A stretch of 64,000 nt of DNA, taken from positions 4,216,001 to 4,280,000 of the forward strand of contig NZ_CP033831.1 in NCBI RefSeq assembly GCF_003812745.1, read 5' to 3'. The notes under the pieces are model-generated. The model saw only the letters and a program-made list of their open reading frames with translations. It was not told the DNA's origin and did not search any database. Of this stretch, positions 53,015 through 61,186 are shown in pieces. Source of the DNA: Serratia sp. FDAARGOS_506. GTDB lineage: Bacteria > Pseudomonadota > Gammaproteobacteria > Enterobacterales > Enterobacteriaceae. Numbering within the stretch: the stretch's first letter is position 1; the number at the start of each line of letters is the position of its first letter. The translations under genes were made by a program, and so were the position numbers.

Positions 53015-53317
53015 TCAGTTTGCCTGTTGACTCATCAGGAAGCAGATCATCGCCGCGCGCAACGGGCTGGCGCTGTCCGCTTGCCATTCACCGCACTGGG
53101 TGCTCATGCGCGCCTGCCATTGCGTGCTATCGCTTTGGTTATCGGGGTTCAGACTGATTTTGTTGGCGCAAATGATCGGCCAGGCATCGGAGGGATTCTT
53201 GCAGTAATCTTTACCTTTCACACCACCGTAGGGATACCACTTGTCCGGGTTCTCCCCGGTCAGCAGCGCAATGCTGCGGTTCACTTCGGCATCGCTTTCT
53301 TCGTACCATTTAATCAT
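53015..53317 (-). CDS. NinX-like (DUF2591) phage-type protein
   Basis: 100 residues. DYCKNPSDAWPIICANKISL is the recognisable core of the phage NinX/DUF2591 family (usually CNNPSDAWPII). Function unknown. It lies on the same strand as the DUF4060-like gene, so the two could be remnants of a small phage-derived insertion, though no integrase or attachment site is seen. Confidence 0.75.
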   Translation of the reverse strand: MIKWYEESDAEVNRSIALLTGENPDKWYPYGGVKGKDYCKNPSDAWPIICANKISLNPDNQSDSTQWQARMSTQCGEWQADSASPLRAAMICFLMSQQAN

Positions 53318-53488
53318 CGGCTTTATCCATCTTTCGTAAGGTTCGCGCTACATTACGATGTCTGTACGACAGTTTTATGACAGCGCCGCCGGTTTTCACA
53401 TTATCTCTACTAATGCTTTGTCCCCCTTTATCTTTCCTTAGCGCCTGCGTACACTTTTCTCCTTCTTCAGCGCCCAGGAAATGCATGC

Positions 53489-53896
53489 ATGTTGACCGGC
53501 CTCAACCACCTGACGCTTGCCGTCAGCGATCTCGATCGCAGCTTCGATTTTTATCGTCATCTGTTGGGATTTACCCCGCACGCCCGCTGGCAAGGCGGCG
53601 CCTATCTCTCGTTGGGAGCATTATGGCTATGCCTGTCGCGGGATGAGGCGCGGACGCAACAAAGCGCGCGCGATTACACCCACTATGCCTTCAGCGTAGC
53701 GCCGGATCACATTGAGCAGGTCAGCGAGCGGTTGCGCCAGAGCGGCGTCAAGGAGTGGAAAAGCAATCGCAGCGAAGGCGAATCGCTCTATTTTCTCGAT
53801 CCTGATGGGCATCAGTTGGAGATCCATGCCGGCGATCTAGCCAGCCGCCTGGCGGCATGCCGGGAAAAACCGTATCAGGGCATGGTGTTTTACTGA
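53489..53896 (+). CDS. fosA: FosA-family glutathione transferase
   Basis: 135-residue VOC enzyme, [34 protein letters not shown]. Metal ligands are visible: His7 (GLNHLTLAV), the middle His in DYTHYAFSV, and Glu in [10 protein letters not shown]; also the SRSEGES-type loop ([19 protein letters not shown]). Conjugates glutathione to fosfomycin in characterised members. Chromosomal copies are usual in Serratia and Klebsiella. AGGAAA ribosome site. Confidence 0.92.
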   Translation: MLTGLNHLTLAVSDLDRSFDFYRHLLGFTPHARWQGGAYLSLGALWLCLSRDEARTQQSARDYTHYAFSVAPDHIEQVSERLRQSGVKEWKSNRSEGESLYFLDPDGHQLEIHAGDLASRLAACREKPYQGMVFY

Positions 53897-53935
53897 ATTA
53901 CCCCGGCGGCGCGACCGCCGACCGGAGCATCATGC

Positions 53936-54211
53936 TCAACGTTCGGGGATGAAACCTTTGAAGTCCAGCGCAGGGTTGAGCTCATCGTCGTCAGCATCGC
54001 CGCCGTCAGCGCGAGCGCTGTGTGCCAGGCGCTTCAACAGCGCCGTTTGTTGGCGTTGCTGTTCGGCAATTTCCTGCAGCAGGCGAATCTGCTCGTTGGC
54101 GCGCACGCTGGCGCGGTTCACCAGAAACCAGACCCACAGCCCGACCAACAGCGCCACCGTGGCGACCGCCAGTGACAACAGGCCGTTCTGGCCAAAACCT
54201 AAATCGTACAT
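53936..54211 (-). CDS. yebO: YebO-family small membrane protein
   Basis: 91 residues from ATG 54209-54211 (MYDLGFGQNGLLSLAVATVALL), AGGG ribosome site six bases upstream. One membrane helix, then RASVRANEQIRLLQEIAEQQRQQTALLKRL, which aligns with E. coli YebO (NRASSRTNEQIELLEALLDQQKRQ). The acidic tail ends GFIPER. Lies just behind mgrB, as in E. coli. Confidence 0.88.
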   Translation of the reverse strand: MYDLGFGQNGLLSLAVATVALLVGLWVWFLVNRASVRANEQIRLLQEIAEQQRQQTALLKRLAHSARADGGDADDDELNPALDFKGFIPER

Positions 54212-54292
54212 GGACAACCCTATTTACCGCAAAATTCAGGCCGCTATCTTAACACTCGCGACGGCCGTGCGAACATCCCTGCCAAAAATTGC

Positions 54293-54451
54293 TTACCAGG
54301 GCACGAAGCGCGTCACCGAGCAGATGCCCAGCGCAAAATTCCCGCCATCGTCGCAATAACTGTCCAGCGCCAACAGGTAGAAAAACAGGCAGGCAGCGAC
54401 GGCCGTCATTATCACGAGGACTTTTTTTCGCAACAAATTTAGCAGCCTCAT
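54293..54451 (-). CDS. mgrB: MgrB, PhoQ-inhibiting small membrane protein
   Basis: 52 codons from ATG 54449-54451: basic start MRLLNLLRKK, one hydrophobic helix (VLVIMTAVAACLFFYLLAL), then a periplasmic end with YCDDGG...ALGICSVTRFVPW. This matches the E. coli MgrB end (CDQDV...SGICAINQFIPW), including the two essential cysteines and the final PW. MgrB binds PhoQ and lowers PhoPQ activity. Expected to be PhoP-activated as negative feedback. Confidence 0.92.
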   Translation of the reverse strand: MRLLNLLRKKVLVIMTAVAACLFFYLLALDSYCDDGGNFALGICSVTRFVPW

Positions 54452-54490
54452 TGTTATCTTGGTAACCTATCGCGCATGTTATCACAGCGA

Positions 54491-54518
54491 AGTTAAACGA
54501 AGTTTAACTTGTCGTTTA
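54491..54518. promoter_or_regulatory. GTTTA-type repeats upstream of mgrB (possible PhoP site)
   Basis: AGTTAAAC-GAA-GTTTAACT is a perfect eight-base inverted repeat, with a further GTTTA at 54514-54518. PhoP boxes are direct GTTTA repeats with about 11-base period; spacing here is off by one, so the call is tentative. It lies 40-67 bases before mgrB and about 100 before yobH on the other strand. Confidence 0.45.
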
Positions 54519-54612
54519 GATTTCTGGCTATCGTCCGGTTTTCAGACTGTTACCCTTGTCGTCGCCCGGCAGTCATGGCTAGATAAACCCTCAGGGATAA
54601 TGAGGAAGCGCA

Positions 54613-54846
54613 ATGAGCAGATTGATTAAGTGGGTAGTGGTGTTGGCGGTCATTTACGGCGGCTTTTTGATTTCGGGTTACGGCGTGCTGATAGGCAGCA
54701 ACAAAAACGTTGGCGGGTTGGGTTTGCAGTGCAAATACTTGACGGCGCGCAACGTGGCGATCGCCCAGTACGTCAATGGCGACAACGGTTTCATCGGCGT
54801 AGCCGACTGTCCGCTGTTCAAGAAAATCGAAACGGTGGTGGATTAA
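54613..54846 (+). CDS. yobH: YobH small exported or membrane protein
   Basis: 77 residues with an N-terminal hydrophobic helix (LIKWVVVLAVIYGGFLISGYG). The block SGYGVLIGSNKNVGGLGLQCKYLTAR and the ending DCPLFKK match E. coli YobH. Two cysteines in the mature part may pair in the periplasm. GAGGAAG ribosome site. Diverges from mgrB; function unknown. Confidence 0.9.
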   Translation: MSRLIKWVVVLAVIYGGFLISGYGVLIGSNKNVGGLGLQCKYLTARNVAIAQYVNGDNGFIGVADCPLFKKIETVVD

Positions 54847-54887
54847 CCCCCCACCGCCCGACGCCGCCGCTTTGCGGCGGCCCCGCC

Positions 54888-55127
54888 TCAGTTGCGGGTA
54901 AACTTCATCTCGATCAGCGCAATCGCCTTGTCAATCGCTCGCCGGGTCACCGGATCGGCGCCTGCAGGATGCGTAGAGAAATCGATGCTTTTGAGCTGTC
55001 CCGCCATCTTGTCGCGCACTTCGGTCGGTGCAATCACGTCGATAACGTCCAGAATCTGTTTGATGACCAGTTGGCAAGCGACCAGATCGGAAGCCAGTTC
55101 CTGTTCGTTGCTCAGCATGTCAGACAT
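54888..55127 (-). CDS. yecJ: YecJ-like (DUF2766) small protein
   Basis: 79 residues from ATG 55125-55127. [20 protein letters not shown] and [26 protein letters not shown] are the DUF2766 pattern seen in E. coli YecJ. Soluble, helical; function unknown. The upstream in-frame codons lack a ribosome site, and AGGAAAAGTT stands just ahead of the chosen ATG. Confidence 0.78.
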   Translation of the reverse strand: MSDMLSNEQELASDLVACQLVIKQILDVIDVIAPTEVRDKMAGQLKSIDFSTHPAGADPVTRRAIDKAIALIEMKFTRN

Positions 55128-55311
55128 AATAACTTTTCCTCTTGATTCAAACGCCGCACAGAATAGCATGCCGCCCACTCCATTGCCTGCTCTCCCCGCC
55201 TTTTTCCCCATTCTGCGCACCGCCGAGCAAAAGCCCGCGGCAGATTAGCCTATACTTGCAGCATGATGGTGGCAAAAACCACCCGTAAGCCACAACCAAC
55301 AGGAGAAAGTT

Positions 55312-55524
55312 ATGGCGAATCACAATGTGAAATCCTGGGCGACAGTGCGTGAAACTTCGGTGGAAATCGCCGAAGCTATTTTTGAACTGGCAGGGAATGA
55401 CGAAGTGTTGGCGCAGAAGATCTGGGAAGAAGGCAGCGACGAAGCGCTGGAAAAGGCCTTTGCCAAAACCACCGCCGACCAGCTTTATTGGGGAGAGGAA
55501 ACCGTCGAGCGGAAAAACGTTTAG
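55312..55524 (+). CDS. yccJ: YccJ-like small protein
   Basis: 70 residues: [20 protein letters not shown] and [20 protein letters not shown], ending ETVERKNV, align closely with E. coli YccJ, which is encoded with wrbA and induced in stationary phase. Here wrbA is not next to it. AGGAGAAAG ribosome site. Function unknown. Confidence 0.88.
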   Translation: MANHNVKSWATVRETSVEIAEAIFELAGNDEVLAQKIWEEGSDEALEKAFAKTTADQLYWGEETVERKNV

Positions 55525-55537
55525 CGGCAATACAACA

Positions 55538-55565
55538 AAAAGCCCGGGTTTCTGACCCAGGCTTT
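55538..55565 (+). terminator. Terminator after yccJ
   Basis: AAGCC-GGGT / ACCC-GGCTT stem with one mismatch and a TTCTG loop, followed by T residues; 13 bases after the stop. Confidence 0.8.
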
Positions 55566-55612
55566 CCCGATTAGCGATCGCCCCGCTCAGCGGCGTGCAA
55601 TGCCTCTTGCTC

Positions 55613-55726
55613 TCACGGTTCTTCACCTCCCACACCTCCCGCATTTTTCATGCTCATCACCGGCATCGCCATAAAAGCGCCGACGCCCACGATTACAACC
55701 AGAGTAATAATCACTGTCATTAACAT
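55613..55726 (-). CDS. Predicted 37-residue membrane micro-protein
   Basis: ATG 55724-55726 with GGGGTGA upstream opens MLMTVIITLVVIVGVGAFMA, then MPVMSMKNAGGVGGEEP and TGA. One N-terminal hydrophobic helix followed by a short polar end. No family recognised. The good ribosome site and clear helix support a real gene, but its size makes chance occurrence possible. Confidence 0.6.
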   Translation of the reverse strand: MLMTVIITLVVIVGVGAFMAMPVMSMKNAGGVGGEEP

Positions 55727-55970
55727 GCGATCACCCCATCAACGTTGAGTTGTTACGGCTGACTCTGTTTTGGCGGTTACTTGCTGCGGCCTTCCCCGCG
55801 TCCCCCATTTCGGCGGAGACAGTCTCAGATTAGCCGTTTTTCCTTTCGACTGACAAGCGGCGGTTGAACGGTTTTTCCGAATAATTGCTCCCCGTCACCG
55901 GCGGCGTTTTTGTCCGCGGCGGCAAGTTGTGTATACTTCACCGCTATGTAGATCTCACACTGACGCACTG

Positions 55971-56357
55971 ATGATACAAGAACACCATCTCTCATTGGTC
56001 TGCGCCCTCAGCAAATGGGTCGAAACTCACCTTGGACGAGTGATCCATCTCGAAGAGCTGGCCGAGTATTCCGGCTACTCGCTGTGGCATATGCAGAAGC
56101 TGTTCAAAGAAGCGACAGGGATTTCGCTGGGCAAATACATTCGCGAACGCCGTCTGGCCGGCGCGGTCTACCAACTGCGCAGCAGTGAAGCGTCGATCTT
56201 CGATATCGCCCTGGACTTTGGCTTCGGCTCACAGTCCCACTTCACCTACATGTTCAGAAAGCGTTTTAATATCACGCCTTATGATTTCCGCCAGGATTTG
56301 AGCGTCGATCTGCACATCGATCCGCCGTTGCACGTCATTCATCAAAAATCCGCCTGA
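55971..56357 (+). CDS. MarA/SoxS-type AraC-family regulator
   Basis: 128 residues from ATG 55971, consisting almost only of the two helix-turn-helix motifs of the AraC DNA-binding domain: IHLEELAEYSGYSLWHMQKLFKE and ASIFDIALDFGFGSQSHFTYMFRKRF, with GISLGKYIRERRL between. Single-domain layout is that of MarA, SoxS, RamA and Rob-like activators, but it does not match any of these closely enough for a name. Target genes unknown; an efflux or stress regulon is plausible. Confidence 0.88.
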   Translation: MIQEHHLSLVCALSKWVETHLGRVIHLEELAEYSGYSLWHMQKLFKEATGISLGKYIRERRLAGAVYQLRSSEASIFDIALDFGFGSQSHFTYMFRKRFNITPYDFRQDLSVDLHIDPPLHVIHQKSA

Positions 56358-56378
56358 CGCCCGCCGTAAACCGGTGGG

Positions 56379-56732
56379 TTAACGCCCTCCCCATACCGCC
56401 AGCATCGCGATCAAGGCCGGCAGCGCCTGCACCCACAGGATCTTACGGCTGGCGGTCAGGCCGCCAAACACTCCAGCCGCCAACACGCACCCGAGAAAGA
56501 ACAGTTGCAGCGCCGTGTCCTCACGCCAATAGCCCCATGCCAGCCCCAGCGCCAGAAAACCGTTGTACAGCCCCTGATTGGCGGCCAATACCCGCGTGGC
56601 CGCGGCAAATTCCACCGTCGTACCGAATGCCCGTCTGCCAAGCGGCGCACGCCACAGGAACATTTCCAGCACCAGGATATAAAGATGGAGCACTGCGATA
56701 AACAACAGCAAAATATCGGCAAACAGCTTCAT
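56379..56732 (-). CDS. DUF1304 membrane protein
   Basis: 117 residues from ATG 56730-56732 (MKLFADILLLFIAVLHLYILVLEM). Four hydrophobic segments and the family block LAANQGLYNGFLALGLAWG identify DUF1304. Function unknown. Converges on the AraC-type gene. Confidence 0.88.
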   Translation of the reverse strand: MKLFADILLLFIAVLHLYILVLEMFLWRAPLGRRAFGTTVEFAAATRVLAANQGLYNGFLALGLAWGYWREDTALQLFFLGCVLAAGVFGGLTASRKILWVQALPALIAMLAVWGGR

Positions 56733-56804
56733 AATTGTCCTATCGCTTATTGAAGATGTCATTAAGTATAAGCGTGTAGCCTATATTGCCAGACAATGGC
56801 GATA

Positions 56805-56828
56805 AAAAAACCCGCCGAAGCGGGTTTA
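56805..56828. terminator. Terminator after the 33-residue micro-gene
   Basis: AAACCCGC / GCGGGTTT around CGAA with a long A run at 56804-56810, giving a U-tract on the minus strand; it follows the micro-gene ending at 56850. Confidence 0.82.
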
Positions 56829-56849
56829 TGCAGGAGTCATTTTTTGAAG

Positions 56850-56951
56850 TTAGCTTAAGACGGCGACCAACAATGCCGCGACAGAAACCCAAAACAGCGC
56901 CGTGGCGATCACGACATGGGACAGTCTTGCACGATAGAGTACCTGACTCAT
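56850..56951 (-). CDS. Predicted 33-residue membrane micro-protein
   Basis: ATG 56949-56951 with GAGG five bases upstream reads MSQVLYRARLSHVVIATALF, WVSVAALLVAVLS and TAA. Basic N-terminus plus one helix with an ALFWVSVALL-like core, similar in style to E. coli YmiA (ALFWVVVALL). It is followed by a proper terminator, which supports a real monocistronic gene. Confidence 0.65.
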   Translation of the reverse strand: MSQVLYRARLSHVVIATALFWVSVAALLVAVLS

Positions 56952-57158
56952 AATGACCTCACTGACATCTAACTAACGGGAGACAACCTGACTTCCTGAG
57001 GATTATCCTAAACTTCTTCTCGTTATCATTATATGCGCCAGATCACTGTTCTGCCGAGAAACCTTATTCTGTCGTAAAGCTGGAGCCGCGATCACAGTAA
57101 TTTTGCCTTATTAGAGCGAAATAAGCCGAATATTCGCGGCGATTATATCCTAACGCTA

Positions 57159-58100
57159 TCAAACATCGCTCCAGGGCAGGCGTGGCGCGGTCATACGCTC
57201 GCCAGAATAACCGTTCACCGCAGGAAAACGCGGCGCCCCTTGTTCCCAATCACGCTGAGCCTGAGTAATTTCTGCCTTGGTATGGCCAACGAAATTCCAC
57301 CAGATAAGGATTTCTTCGTTTAACGGCATGCCGCCAATTAATAATCCCCGGCTGCCCTTCTGAGCATTTAACTCAATGGAGTTATTCTTCATACCCAAAT
57401 AGGCAAACTCGTCAGGTGAAAAGGTTTCACCATTAAGTTCGAATTCCCCCATCAGGGGCAAGAAGCCGATTTCATAGTCATCGCGCAGCGGCAATTGCAC
57501 CGTTGCCGCCTCCTGCCATTCCATATCAATGGCGATTAATGGCGAAAGGGTAAACACTGGCGAACGATAAGCGCCAAATTCCCCGACCAGCAAACGGTGG
57601 TTCACACCGTTATTCTGCCACTGCGGCAGGTCAGGATAATGATCGAATCGCGGCGCCATGTCGGCATGTTCGGCCGGCAGCGCAATCCACAGCTGGGCGG
57701 CATGCAATCGCCGCTGCTCGCCCACCGACTGTTCCGTGTGTGCAATGCCGTGCCCCGCGGTCATCAAATTGACCTGGCCCGGACGGATCACCTGCTCGCT
57801 GCCGAGGCTGTCGCGGTGCAGTACTTCGCCCTCGATCATCCAGGTGAATGTTTGCAGACCGATATGCGGATGCGGCCCCACATCCATGCCGGGCGAAGTA
57901 CCGTTGAATACCGTCGGCCCGGCGTGATCGAGAAAGCACCAGGCGCCGACAGTGCGCCGCTCCCGGGTCGGTAGCGCACGGTTGATCGGAATACCCCCCA
58001 CTTCGGCGTTACGCACGGCAATACGTTGGATCTGGCGCACGCCGTCGACGACGGGGCACTCGCGTGAAGGTGAAGAGAGCATAGGACGGGGCTGACTCAT
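57159..58100 (-). CDS. Pirin
   Basis: Cupin-fold protein, 313 residues, with the pirin metal ligands His77, His79 (GPHPHIGLQTFTW), His121 and Glu123 (AGHGIAHTEQS). Pirin of Serratia marcescens has been reported to bind the pyruvate dehydrogenase E1 subunit and restrain pyruvate flow to acetyl-CoA. Other bacterial pirins have quercetinase activity. No operon partner is evident. Confidence 0.93.
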   Translation of the reverse strand: MSQPRPMLSSPSRECPVVDGVRQIQRIAVRNAEVGGIPINRALPTRERRTVGAWCFLDHAGPTVFNGTSPGMDVGPHPHIGLQTFTWMIEGEVLHRDSLGSEQVIRPGQVNLMTAGHGIAHTEQSVGEQRRLHAAQLWIALPAEHADMAPRFDHYPDLPQWQNNGVNHRLLVGEFGAYRSPVFTLSPLIAIDMEWQEAATVQLPLRDDYEIGFLPLMGEFELNGETFSPDEFAYLGMKNNSIELNAQKGSRGLLIGGMPLNEEILIWWNFVGHTKAEITQAQRDWEQGAPRFPAVNGYSGERMTAPRLPWSDV

Positions 58101-58207
58101 CGCAAAGACCTCCTGAATGGCGTCGATTCGCCAAAGGTAACTCGCCCCAGCTTAACACAGGACGGTTCACCTCACAGAGCAGCGACGCTCAGGCGCGTTC
58201 GCGCGGA

Positions 58208-58372
58208 TTAGGACGCTTTGATGTAGCAGCTTTTAATGTCGATATCATCGTGCGCGTGCCTGAGATCGGAGAAATAGGTCACGCCAAAGAGAATTGATAC
58301 CACCAGCAGCACGGAAACCAACAGGCCGATAATCGCCAGCAGTTTGGTTTCGTCATGGAGATTCGGCTCCAT
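58208..58372 (-). CDS. Small membrane protein (54 residues)
   Basis: Start at ATG 58370-58372 (MEPNLHDETKLLAIIGLLVS), chosen because AGGGGAG stands six bases upstream; longer readings run into the upstream gene. One strongly hydrophobic helix (LAIIGLLVSVLLVVSILFGV), then DLRHAHDDIDIKSCYIKAS. No family recognised. Twenty-three bases behind the next gene, so co-transcribed with it. Confidence 0.72.
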   Translation of the reverse strand: MEPNLHDETKLLAIIGLLVSVLLVVSILFGVTYFSDLRHAHDDIDIKSCYIKAS

Positions 58373-58395
58373 TTCATCTCCCCTAGTTAATCGCA

Positions 58396-58599
58396 TCAGG
58401 TCACCCACAGCGTGACCGCCAGCGTAAAGATAATCAGTGAGCAGGACGCCACCGCCAACACGACGATCGCAAATTGCGCATCACCCAAGGTTTCTCGATA
58501 ATTTTTATCCGTTGAGGCGTCACGCTGTTGTTTCACTAAATCGGTTTTCACTCGTTCAACTGCTGCATTGCTGTTTAACGGGGCAAAAGGTCCCCTCAT
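58396..58599 (-). CDS. Small C-tail-anchored membrane protein (67 residues)
   Basis: MRGPFAPLNSNAAVERVKTD, polar and charged over the first 40 residues, then a C-terminal membrane helix (FAIVVLAVASCSLIIFTLAV). No family recognised. It forms a two-gene unit with the 54-residue gene downstream. Confidence 0.7.
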   Translation of the reverse strand: MRGPFAPLNSNAAVERVKTDLVKQQRDASTDKNYRETLGDAQFAIVVLAVASCSLIIFTLAVTLWVT

Positions 58600-58772
58600 A
58601 ATAAGACGTTAACGTTGCCGCCTTGGTCGTTCCGGCTTCAACCGGGGCATGACGCTATCAACTTTCCCCATCAGGGTCAACACTCCCCCTGCCGGCAAGC
58701 GAGCAGGGGCACAGGGTAGATGTAACCGGCATTGGGATCGCAAGAAAATAAGAGATGCGTATTACAGAGGGC

Positions 58773-58800
58773 AAAAAAAAAGCCCGGTACGCACCGGGCT
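58773..58800 (-). terminator. Terminator after kbp
   Basis: AGCCCGGT / ACCGGGCT around ACGC with a nine-base minus-strand U-tract, directly beyond the kbp stop. Confidence 0.92.
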
Positions 58801-58816
58801 ATGGCAGACCGACACG

Positions 58817-59263
58817 TTATTGCGGGATACGCAACACCTGCCCCGGATAGATCTTGTCCGGGCTCGACAGCATCGGCTTGTTGGCTTCGAAAATCTTGTT
58901 ATACAGATTGGCGTTGCCGTACATCTCTTTGGAAATCGCGCTCAGCGTATCGCCCTTCTTCACGGTGTAGAAGCGGCTCTCAGCGTCGGATTGCGCCACC
59001 GCCACCTTGTCTTCCACGCCGCTGATGCCGGCCACGTTGCCAATTGCCACCAGGATCTTCTCTTTCAGCTCCTGACTGACGGCATCGCCGGTCACTACGG
59101 CTTTACCATCGACCACCTGCACATCGACTTTGTCGGTGCCTGGCAGGCCGCTCTTATCGAGATGCTCCTTGAGTTTGGCGCTTTGATCTTCGGTGGAGGC
59201 ATTGCCGGTGACTGTGTCCCACAGTTTTTCGCCCGCTTCTTTGACGAAGTTAAACAAGCCCAT
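58817..59263 (-). CDS. kbp: Kbp (YgaU) potassium-binding protein
   Basis: 148 residues from ATG 59261-59263 ([16 protein letters not shown]), AAGGAG upstream. BON domain at about 23-90 ([20 protein letters not shown]) and LysM domain at about 97-146 ([24 protein letters not shown]). E. coli Kbp binds K+ specifically and is needed for growth in high potassium. Length equals the E. coli protein within one residue. Confidence 0.95.
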   Translation of the reverse strand: MGLFNFVKEAGEKLWDTVTGNASTEDQSAKLKEHLDKSGLPGTDKVDVQVVDGKAVVTGDAVSQELKEKILVAIGNVAGISGVEDKVAVAQSDAESRFYTVKKGDTLSAISKEMYGNANLYNKIFEANKPMLSSPDKIYPGQVLRIPQ

Positions 59264-59491
59264 ATTCACTCCTTTTGATGGTTGCAATAATGCGTTTAAG
59301 TAAGGCTTGTTAAGCTTAGCATCGTCAAAAGGATATGCCATCCGCTCCCGGCATCAGAAACGGTTAGAGAATTCCGAAAGTGCCGTCCGCGGCGTCTCGA
59401 TGGCGATATATAACGCAATGGTGCTGAAAAATCGCGCTTTTTTACCTACACTGTTGCAGACAGGGCGGTTCGACGAAGGAGGCATGCAACG

Positions 59492-59683
59492 ATGTACGCA
59501 TTGGTGATGTTTGTCTGTTATCTGGATGGCGGCTGCAGTGAAATGGTGGTCGATATATTGCGCGACGAACCGCAATGCCTGGTCGTGATGAAGGAACAGA
59601 ACCTGCGCCACGCCGGCTGTTACCCCATGGAAGAGTTTATCGACGGTTTTTGGTTGCCGGCTAGCGAATACTCGGATTTTTAA
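59492..59683 (+). CDS. yebW: YebW small protein (DUF1482)
   Basis: 63 residues: MYALVMFVCYLDGGCSEMVV and EEFIDGFWLPASEYSDF align with E. coli YebW over the whole length. Four cysteines. Function unknown. GGAGG ribosome site about 10 bases upstream. Confidence 0.9.
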   Translation: MYALVMFVCYLDGGCSEMVVDILRDEPQCLVVMKEQNLRHAGCYPMEEFIDGFWLPASEYSDF

Positions 59684-59802
59684 CGCCCCCCATCCGATAC
59701 TGAGGAATTTCTGATTTCATCGGAAACTTCGTCTGCCTCCGAGGCTTTAGGCCGCTGTTTTGCTAAATTGCGGCTTCCGAAGAAGAGAGACAGAGAAAGG
59801 TC

Positions 59803-60027
59803 ATGTCAGTAACAGCTCATTCCAACGAGCATTATGAAATACTGCTCCGCAACGTCAGCCTGGCGTTAGGCGACGCGGTGTTGCAGTTAATCAAAAACCA
59901 TAAAAAAGTATCCGGCAGCAATATTCTTTCACAGCTGGTAACGGAAATAGAACGCGAGCAGGATCAGCAACGTTTCGCCGCGCTGCGCTCTGCTATTGAG
60001 TTGGTGGGGCTGGCGCCCAAAAGTTGA
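59803..60027 (+). CDS. YmgB/AriR-like small regulator
   Basis: 74 residues, all helical: ILLRNVSLALGDAVLQLIKN then SGSNILSQLVTEIEREQDQQRFAALRSAIELVGL. The spacing of GxAVxxL, NIxxxLxxxIE and the C-terminal helix resembles the YmgB/AriR family of biofilm and acid-resistance regulators (Hha-like fold); the YdhZ/FumD family is a weaker alternative. Assignment by eye. Confidence 0.65.
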   Translation: MSVTAHSNEHYEILLRNVSLALGDAVLQLIKNHKKVSGSNILSQLVTEIEREQDQQRFAALRSAIELVGLAPKS

Positions 60028-60106
60028 GCGGCCGATAAAACGAAGGCAGGGCTTGCGCCCTGCCTGATTACCGATCCCGACACAGGATGAAGGTAATGAT
60101 GGAAAC

Positions 60107-61186
60107 TTAGAAGCGGTAGGTCAGGTTGACGGCAACAATGTCGTCGGTGTTCAGCTTCAGTTTGTTGTCGTCGTTCAACTGGTTAATTTTGTAGTCGACG
60201 TAGGTGTACATGTTTTTGTTGAAGTAGTAAGTCGCACCAACTTCCACATATTTCACCAAGTCAGCATCGCCAATCCCTTCGATATCCTTGCCTTTGGACT
60301 GTACGTAGGCCACGGACGGACGCAAACCGTTCTCAAACTGATACTGAGCCACAACTTCGAAGTTTTGCGTTTTGTTGGCGAAGCCCGACGTGCCGTTGAC
60401 GCTGATCGGCGTCATGTTGCGGGTATCGGCATACATTGCCGCCAGGTACACCTGATTGGCGTCGTATTTGACAGCGGTGGTCCAAGCGGTGGCCTTGTCG
60501 CCTTTACCGTACTGCAGCGCCTTCTGATCGCTGGTGCGGTTGGAGTCAGAGAACGCCGCCGCTACGCCGATGCCGCTGCCGCCGATGTCCTGATAGTCCA
60601 GAGACATGCCGTAGCCGTCGCCGTTTTGTTTGGTTACGCTGCGCTTGTCGCCGTCGTTTTTACCCTGGTACTGCAACGCCAGGTTCAGCCCTTCCACCAA
60701 ACCGAAGAAGTCACGGTTGCGGTAGGTCGCCAGACCGTTGGAACGGGCGGTCATGTAGTTGTCGGTGTAGCTGTAGGAGTCGCCGCCGAATTCTGGCAGC
60801 ATGTCGGTGTAAGCTTCGGCATCGTACACCACGCCGTAGTTACGGCCGTAGTCGAATGAGCCATAGTCGGCGAACTTCAGGCCGGCGAAGCCCAGACGCG
60901 TTTTGGTGCCGGTGGTGCCCTGCGCTTCGTCGTGGTTGGAAGCAACCTGGTATTCCCACTGGCCGTAACCGGTCAACTGATCGTTGATTTGGGTTTCGCC
61001 TTTAAAGCCGAGACGAACGTACGTTTTATCCCCGTCTTCATCCTTGTCTTTACTGAAAACGTGTTTGGCAGCAACGCGGCCGTACAGGTCGAGTTTATTG
61101 CCATCCTTATTATAGATTTCAGCCGCGTTGGCGAAGGAGGTGACCGCCCCGAGGGCGACAGCTAAGGCTAATACACTGCGTTTCAT
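60107..61186 (-). CDS. General porin of the OmpC/OmpF family
   Basis: Trimeric outer-membrane beta-barrel of about 359 residues from the second of two adjacent ATGs (61184-61186). Signal peptide [21 protein letters not shown], mature start [17 protein letters not shown], loop-3 constriction PEFGGDSY, C-terminal strand ending LTYRF with the terminal Phe needed by BAM. Which of OmpC, OmpF or OmpN it corresponds to cannot be decided by eye. Confidence 0.94.
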   Translation of the reverse strand: MKRSVLALAVALGAVTSFANAAEIYNKDGNKLDLYGRVAAKHVFSKDKDEDGDKTYVRLGFKGETQINDQLTGYGQWEYQVASNHDEAQGTTGTKTRLGFAGLKFADYGSFDYGRNYGVVYDAEAYTDMLPEFGGDSYSYTDNYMTARSNGLATYRNRDFFGLVEGLNLALQYQGKNDGDKRSVTKQNGDGYGMSLDYQDIGGSGIGVAAAFSDSNRTSDQKALQYGKGDKATAWTTAVKYDANQVYLAAMYADTRNMTPISVNGTSGFANKTQNFEVVAQYQFENGLRPSVAYVQSKGKDIEGIGDADLVKYVEVGATYYFNKNMYTYVDYKINQLNDDNKLKLNTDDIVAVNLTYRF

